Shown here in pieces: positions 55,732 to 64,000 of a stretch of 64,000 nt of DNA (positions are counted from its first letter, which is position 1; the number at the start of each line of letters is the position of its first letter). This DNA is from Darksidea phi. Lineage: Eukaryota > Ascomycota > Dothideomycetes > Pleosporales > Lentitheciaceae. The DNA is taken from NCBI GenBank assembly GCA_030770425.1, contig JASJFT010000155.1, positions 1-64,000 on the forward strand. Direction: 5' to 3'. The notes beneath the pieces were generated by a model. The model saw only the letters and a program-made list of their open reading frames with translations. It ran no database searches and was not told the DNA's origin. A program made the position numbers and the translations under genes.

Positions 55732-57549
55732 ATGTCTAGCCTTTGGTGTTTTCTATTTTATATCATTGCAGCCTTTTCCTACCTTCCCATCCTAGTTTCA
55801 GCTCAACCCATCACCGGCCTTCCTACCACCAACAATGTCTTTCCTCGGAACGGTCAGGAATGTAGCTTCGTCGGCAACCCTGACATCTACGGCCCCGGAA
55901 TACGTATCGGCACCTACGCGCAAACCCTCGCTGTCTCTCTCGCAAGATACTTCATCATATCCCAAGTCTTTGGTCTACGCGACACACTCATCGTCTTCAG
56001 CATCGCCCTTTTCACTGTCGCTGTCCTTTTCGCAGCCTCCGCTTCCTCGATGCCTGTGAACGCCGTAGAGTTCTTTATTATATTGCAGATCTTGAGCTGG
56101 AATTGCGTCACTGGCTTGAGGGCTCGGAGCACGTATGCACGGGAAGCACTACGGAATAGAGAAGCGAGGGTGCTCGCTATGGATGCCATGAATATATCTA
56201 CGTTGGGATTGCATGTTTGGTTTTGGTTTCGAGGAATCGAGGCACTAGGGCGGGGTGGCAACGGGGAGTGCAAATTGAAGGTTTTCTTCTTTGTAGAGAC
56301 GGAGTTGGAGGGATGGTTTCGAAATCTTATGAGGGTTATGACTATTTTGACGTTGGCAGATCATGGACAGGAGCTGTTTAGGAGGCTTACGGCGGCGTGG
56401 GGAAGAGGTATGTGGCGGGAGATGGACAAAGAGATTAAGGAGGCTGTGGAGGGTTTTGAGGAGTGGAAGAGGAATAGAGTGATCGGTGGGACAAGAGATG
56501 TTTCCACAGGACTTGAAGATTCGGAAATTGAGACGAACAAGTCTTCACAGCCCGGTTCTCCCTGCGAAATTGCCACTGAGGAGAACGGCAGCATCGACGA
56601 CAGTTCCCTTCCAACCTCGAGCACATGGAACTCTACTAGCACACGAATGGATGAGGAAAGCATCTCTGGTAGAGTAACTCGTATCAGAATGCAACTCCTA
56701 TCCGAGCCTAGTGCTGAATCATTGCCTGATCCGATCTCAGACGTCGAGGCCGCCCAACACAGTACAACTGTGCCACCGGCTTTCAAATGCCAACTCTTCG
56801 AGGACATATACGCTGGCGAACTCTTCCTACAACACTGCCGTAGAGCATCGTCCACTGCCCAATTCCAAAAACGCCACCCGCGTCTGTATATCATATTCCT
56901 CCATCTCTGGGTCGTTGGACGTCCACAAAAGCACAGTAACTCCAGCAGCGACGAACGCCATCCCGATGCACCATCGTACGCAAAATGTCTCAAAACCATG
57001 CTCAAGGCTCTCTTCACCCTCACCTTCCCCCGCCGGGCTGCCATCCTCTACACCCACCTCGTCTCCCTCCACACCCTCGATCCGATAAACGCGCCATACC
57101 AGCTCCATACCGCAATCAAATACCCTTCTTCAACCGATCCACCTTTACCACCATCGCACACTATTGCGCTCGCGTCCCGCATTTTGGTCGCGCAACTTCC
57201 ACCGCCCACGCTATACCACAAGTACTCGCAAGCCTTTATCCACCTGTTCATGCATACATTTATGATACTGCAGATTGAGCTGACGATCAAATGGAATGGC
57301 ATCACAGGATTGGGTGGTGTTAGTAATGTGGGACAATTGATTCCGCTGCTTGTGGGTATAGGTGGGTTGACGCTGGTTGTGGCACGGGGGATTGAAGGGG
57401 CGTGTAAGGGGGTCAAAGTTTGGAAGAATGGAGGTAGAAGGGATGAGGGTAGCGAAGAGTGGAAGACATTTGTGGTGACATATGAGGAGTGGAAAGGGAT
57501 ACTCAAATCCGGAAAGGGAATTCAAAGTACAACTAACGTTAGTATTTAA
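55732..57549 (+). CDS. multi-span membrane protein of unknown function, 605 aa
   Basis: This is a single exon with ATG in good context (CGAAAATGTC). A signal-like first helix (residues 5-23) is followed by CSFVGNPDIYGPGIRIGTYAQ, a stretch I know from a family of fungal membrane proteins. Four more hydrophobic helices lie at about 62-80, 85-103, 109-125 and 155-170. Residues about 230-350 form a charged, disordered cytosolic loop rich in Ser/Glu. A second hydrophobic part covers helices around 415-435 and two clear spans near 505-525 (FIHLFMHTFMILQIEL) and 537-556 (LIPLLVGIGGLTLVVA). No transporter or enzyme signature is visible. The long frame without stops and the strong hydrophobic periodicity make it a real gene; the function is unknown. 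Confidence 0.8.
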   Translation: MSSLWCFLFYIIAAFSYLPILVSAQPITGLPTTNNVFPRNGQECSFVGNPDIYGPGIRIGTYAQTLAVSLARYFIISQVFGLRDTLIVFSIALFTVAVLFAASASSMPVNAVEFFIILQILSWNCVTGLRARSTYAREALRNREARVLAMDAMNISTLGLHVWFWFRGIEALGRGGNGECKLKVFFFVETELEGWFRNLMRVMTILTLADHGQELFRRLTAAWGRGMWREMDKEIKEAVEGFEEWKRNRVIGGTRDVSTGLEDSEIETNKSSQPGSPCEIATEENGSIDDSSLPTSSTWNSTSTRMDEESISGRVTRIRMQLLSEPSAESLPDPISDVEAAQHSTTVPPAFKCQLFEDIYAGELFLQHCRRASSTAQFQKRHPRLYIIFLHLWVVGRPQKHSNSSSDERHPDAPSYAKCLKTMLKALFTLTFPRRAAILYTHLVSLHTLDPINAPYQLHTAIKYPSSTDPPLPPSHTIALASRILVAQLPPPTLYHKYSQAFIHLFMHTFMILQIELTIKWNGITGLGGVSNVGQLIPLLVGIGGLTLVVARGIEGACKGVKVWKNGGRRDEGSEEWKTFVVTYEEWKGILKSGKGIQSTTNVSI

Positions 57550-59807
57550 TGAACGAGGAGGCTTACGTCACTGCGGAATATCATTCTACCGTTTAATCGA
57601 TCAAACACGGTACCAGACACGTGATGGCGCACTTCATGTTTGTCGAGAGGAATCGCAGTGCAACCGGAGCTAGCATGGCTAAACTCAGCCACAACTTGTT
57701 CCGCCATACTTGTGCATAAATTGAGTTCGATAAATGTTCTCGGTACAATTCAAGGTTCTACCGAGGCTAGGAGAGCTTCCTTTGTGCGCAAGCGGACATC
57801 AAGCCGCGCGGCAACAGCCCGGTTCTTAGCGTGATAATGGGAACCATCGACCTTAGCTAATAGCAATTTGCCCAAGAGAATGCTTCAGGACGGAAACTGG
57901 TGCCATTTTCGGTCTCCACCCATCGTTGAATACCTAAAGTAGCGTTTAAGGAAACAAAGCACTAGCTCTAGTTCTGGAATACGAGTACCAATTGAATGCC
58001 CCCGCAGTCAGTCTAGAGTACCCTCCCAGATACAAGTCTACACGGATGAATCTGTACAACTTCTACATCCAGTCAATACAAGAAGAGAATATGGTAGATA
58101 TTCGTGCTATCCAACTACGCGACGCGCTCATGAGCAACTTTCCAGACACAGCAGTGACGGCGAGGGCCAAGAGCGGACCGGTATGATTGACACGGACTGC
58201 ATCCAGACACACCAAAGCTTCGTGAGAACGTAGACAAGCGGTTATCTGAGGCAGATGGAGGTTGCGTCACCCAGCAACCCAAATATCATTACGGTTGTGA
58301 TACACCCATAGACAGCAATCCATTGACTAAGCAATGCAACAGATTTACTGTCTGGGATCTGCACAGTGGGAGTCTCTTTGGACCACGCAAGCTATACCGC
58401 TCAACTGTGTATTGCTTGAGTTGAGAGGAGAGTGCCGGCAAGGCAATGCAAGGACGAGGAGAAGTTGGTGGTGCCATCCGTAGAGTAGGATTCAATGCAG
58501 GTAAGATCAGACTGCCTAGAATGTAAAAGACTGCAGGATATTGGAGGTAGTTCTATATAGAGTAATTAGGCGCACATCATCACACATCCGACGGTGGCCA
58601 GCTTCTGATGCGGACCGGCTAGCCGGATCCATCTCTGGTGCGGTGGTAGCGTGGCGCCGTGTCCTTCTGGTCGGGAAATAAGCCGCACCCGCGACGGGAG
58701 GGATGATGCTTGTCCAGCGATCGTTTGTAAAACACCAGACCCGGCAAGGAGAGCAGAGGGGATATTATGGACAAGAGGGCTACATGGCTTCTGCATGCAA
58801 GGCCTTTGGGCCAGCTCTGCTCAGTCGAACTCGGATGTGGGTGAGATGGTTGGCACGACTGGACGCTGGGTCGAGGTATGGCGTGATGTCTTGTCGCTTT
58901 GGCGTTGACAGGCTTCAGACCGAGATTTGGTGCAACAGAGCGGCAGGCGTGGGAGGATTGGGCGTCTGCGTGGCGGTTTCACCAGGAGCCTCTGTTGCTG
59001 TTTCTGCTGTGCTCAGCGGCAACAGGCAGGGTGGCGGCGGCAGCATTCTGCGAGCAAGAGGCCCAGGAGTTGGAGTGGGCGAATCGAGCAGGGCGAAATG
59101 CCTTTTATTTGGATTCCGTCAGGGACCGATGTCGTGGTAGATGGCGGTCGGAGGGGGGGTTGGGGTTTTGGGAAAGGGGGGGAGGGGGGTGAGGTTCAAC
59201 GTCGATGGTACTGCACATGGCAGACTGAGATGTTCTCTGCAGGACACGGGCGACGTGGCGGGCGCGAGACTGTTCCGAAAGCCGTAGCGGAGACGGGGCC
59301 GATTCGCTGTCTCCCATTCCCAGGCCGTCCAACGCTCTGCTGCACGGCGGCGAGCCTGGCTGCTCGCCCTATGCAGACAGCTCTAGCGGGGCGCAACGGT
59401 CGGCGGCTGGTGGCCATGGCACTATGGCACTGGTGCAGCGGCGGAGAGCGGGCTTGAAACAGCTTCGCTGCCCTCTGCGTAGGGCCCGGAGATGACGAAT
59501 GTGGATCGCGGATCGCGGATCGGTGTGAGGGATCAGGATCAGGCTGAAGAGCTGCCGAGCTCTCTCGTCTTGCAAGGCGTGTCCGTGCATGATATTTGCA
59601 GGAGGGCGTCTTCCAATCTGCTTCCACATGCATCTCGTCTGCGTCTGCGTCTGCATCCATCATAGCCGCTATTGTGCCTTGAGCCCTGCGCCCTGAGCCC
59701 TGTCCGGTGCCTCGTGTCTCGTGCCTCGTCGCTGCTGTCGCGCTCCCGGGCTCCAGGCTCTCCAGAGAGAGGAGAGAGAGCTCGCGCGAGAGCTCTACGC
59801 GCCCCCG
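57550..59807. other. long upstream region of STE20
   Basis: The first kilobase has no gene. A 20-base match to 41790-41809 lies at 58360-58379. From about 58600 the sequence becomes GC-rich with many overlapping frames and no family match. Short tandem steps occur at about 59505-59525 (GGATCGC units) and 59633-59655 (CGTCTG units). The last 100 bases are GA-rich. This is probably an extended promoter and leader of the kinase gene. Confidence 0.4.
58360..58379 (+). repeat. 20-base match to 41790-41809
   Basis: TGCACAGTGGGAGTCTCTTT is identical at the two places, 16.6 kb apart, and the match extends to GGAT(T/C) upstream. It is likely the conserved piece of a decayed dispersed element. Confidence 0.5.
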
Positions 59808-62828
<3,021 letters not shown>

Positions 62829-63789
62829 AGCGGCTTGACTCGCTTCACGTCCGCAAAGGGGTTTGCGCACATGCCATCATTCTACTCAGATTTCCATACC
62901 GAACGGCTAGCACATCCGGTCCGAAACGTCTGGCAAACAGCCCCGAGCCTAAAATGCCTACACACGACATCGATAATATATATAGTTAGTAATCGCGTTT
63001 TCTACTCCGGGCTTTCCTACCCTTGAGGCCGTTAGGCAGGCATGAACCGAATTTCCACAATTTGGTTGAGTACATCGCAACGCCGGCAAATGTACATCTA
63101 TATATCCGGGGTCGCGGGCCGGAATGTCCAGCGAATCACTTTTCCAGCAGCATCTGATTATTCACTTCAATGCACCGGCAGCTCGGTGATTGGTTCTTTT
63201 TCGTGATAAGCGTTCGCCCGGGGGCCGGGCATACTTCTCTGTGTGCGCTTTCTCTCGAAATTTTCTCCTTTTGGGATCTCTCCTTGGCTTAGGATCCTTT
63301 GATCTGGATGGTGCAAGACATTCTGGTACTTGCTACGCTCTACAGCCTTTTACTTTAGTGTCTATACTTGGTAGCGGCGTTGGAGGGGAGAGTGAAACGA
63401 GGCGGACTTTCAGTAGGCGGCGTTGGCGAGACACAAAAAAAGTCGAGTCCGCAAATACAAGGGGGCGATGAGGGAGGTACCTCATTCGCATACTCATAGC
63501 ATGTGCGCTTTTTTGCGCCGGTGATTATTACATAAGACAGAGGTGTGATGTAGTTTGCTGTGGGTGCTCTCCAAGATGTGGCAGTTACGCGATGCACCGC
63601 CACAATGTTCGTCACCAGCTCACTAAGCCGTTGTGGGGGAGCAGCTGCACTGGGCGGGCTCGACACGACGCTAGGTTGCGTCAACCTCCGGTGACCTACT
63701 GCAGGCTGCGACCTCTTGCTTTTGACACCTTCTTCTCCCCCCTTTGCGCTTCCCTAGCTCCTACCCGGAACAACCTCACACCCGCCAAT
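62829..63789. other. intergenic region
   Basis: The region contains the 3' flank of STE20, with AT-rich sequence at about 62970-62990 and 63095-63110, and the promoter of HSE1. Overlapping frames here have no family match. The 60 bases before 63790 are TC-rich, as expected of a leader. Confidence 0.4.
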
Positions 63790-64000
63790 ATGTTCCGCGC
63801 ACAAGCGAACGCTTTCGACGATGTGGTCGGGAAGGCGACAGACGAGAACCTGACGAGCGAGAACTGGGAGTATATCCTTGTAAGCTGATTTCTACCTCCC
63901 CTCGAAGCTCCATCTCTTCATAAAGAGCGGGCCGAACTACTTGACGGCTTGAGGACAGTTTCCCAGACTTGTTCAAGGCTAACTGATCGTCGCAGGATGT
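63790..64000 (+). CDS. HSE1: HSE1 (STAM-like ESCRT-0 subunit), first exon, cut by window end
   Basis: The first exon, 63790-63879, encodes MFRAQANAFDDVVGKATDE then NLTSENWEYIL, the characteristic start of the HSE1 VHS domain. A 118-nt intron (GTAAGC at 63880, GGCTAACTG branch, GTCGCAG ending at 63997) leads to a second exon that begins GAT, matching the expected aspartate after YIL. The rest (VHS, UIM, SH3, GAT) lies beyond the window. HSE1 pairs with VPS27 to sort ubiquitinated cargo at endosomes. The short piece is distinctive enough for a firm call. Confidence 0.85.

Overview
The window is nuclear DNA of a filamentous ascomycete, most likely a Dothideomycete (the class is inferred from overall protein style, not proven). 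The evidence is: protein genes split by short introns (about 44-100 nt) with GT..AG ends and CTAAC/CTGAC branch sites; no operons or bacterial ribosome sites; and typical fungal families (CAP1, STE20, HSE1, LSB5, NSE2, a mitochondrial carrier, DUF4267, HET and NACHT remnants). Exon chains were built by hand; every complete multi-exon model closes in frame.

Layout. Bases 1-147 are G and C homopolymer runs, probably an assembly edge. A small conserved gene (686-1390) and a DUF4267 membrane protein (5279-5683) flank a decayed stretch with a NACHT-like remnant. From 5.7 to 20.5 kb I find no intact gene. This zone holds a chimeric fragment of two spliceosome protein genes (SNU114 and a U2AF/RBM39-type RRM), intron-like repeats, and three diverged copies of a roughly 200-bp repeat. 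From 20.5 kb the sequence is gene-dense: a 1600-aa nuclear coiled-coil protein, two small membrane proteins, the SUMO ligase NSE2, and a 2-oxoglutarate/malate-type mitochondrial carrier.

Bases 35.0-41.3 kb hold the most unusual locus. A protein with a STAND/Helo-like N-terminal domain and an unknown C-terminal part lies head to head with a 1133-aa VIT-VWA protein, with 439 bp between them. Next come dispersed repeats and an F-box-like pseudogene with two TAA stops of the type made by C-to-T change. Then follow actin-capping alpha (CAP1), two conserved unknown nuclear-type proteins, LSB5 (VHS-GAT) with a six-base first exon, a HET-domain pseudogene, a possible 42-aa cysteine-rich metallothionein-like gene, a 605-aa membrane protein, the p21-activated kinase STE20, and the first exon of HSE1 (ESCRT-0), cut by the window end.

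How they fit together. STE20, CAP1 and LSB5 all act at the cortical actin cytoskeleton, and LSB5 and HSE1 both carry VHS domains for endosomal traffic. They are separate transcription units, so this grouping may be chance. The HET, NACHT, F-box-like and VIT-VWA/STAND-N loci form a loose set of the kind seen in fast-evolving fungal recognition regions; several are broken.
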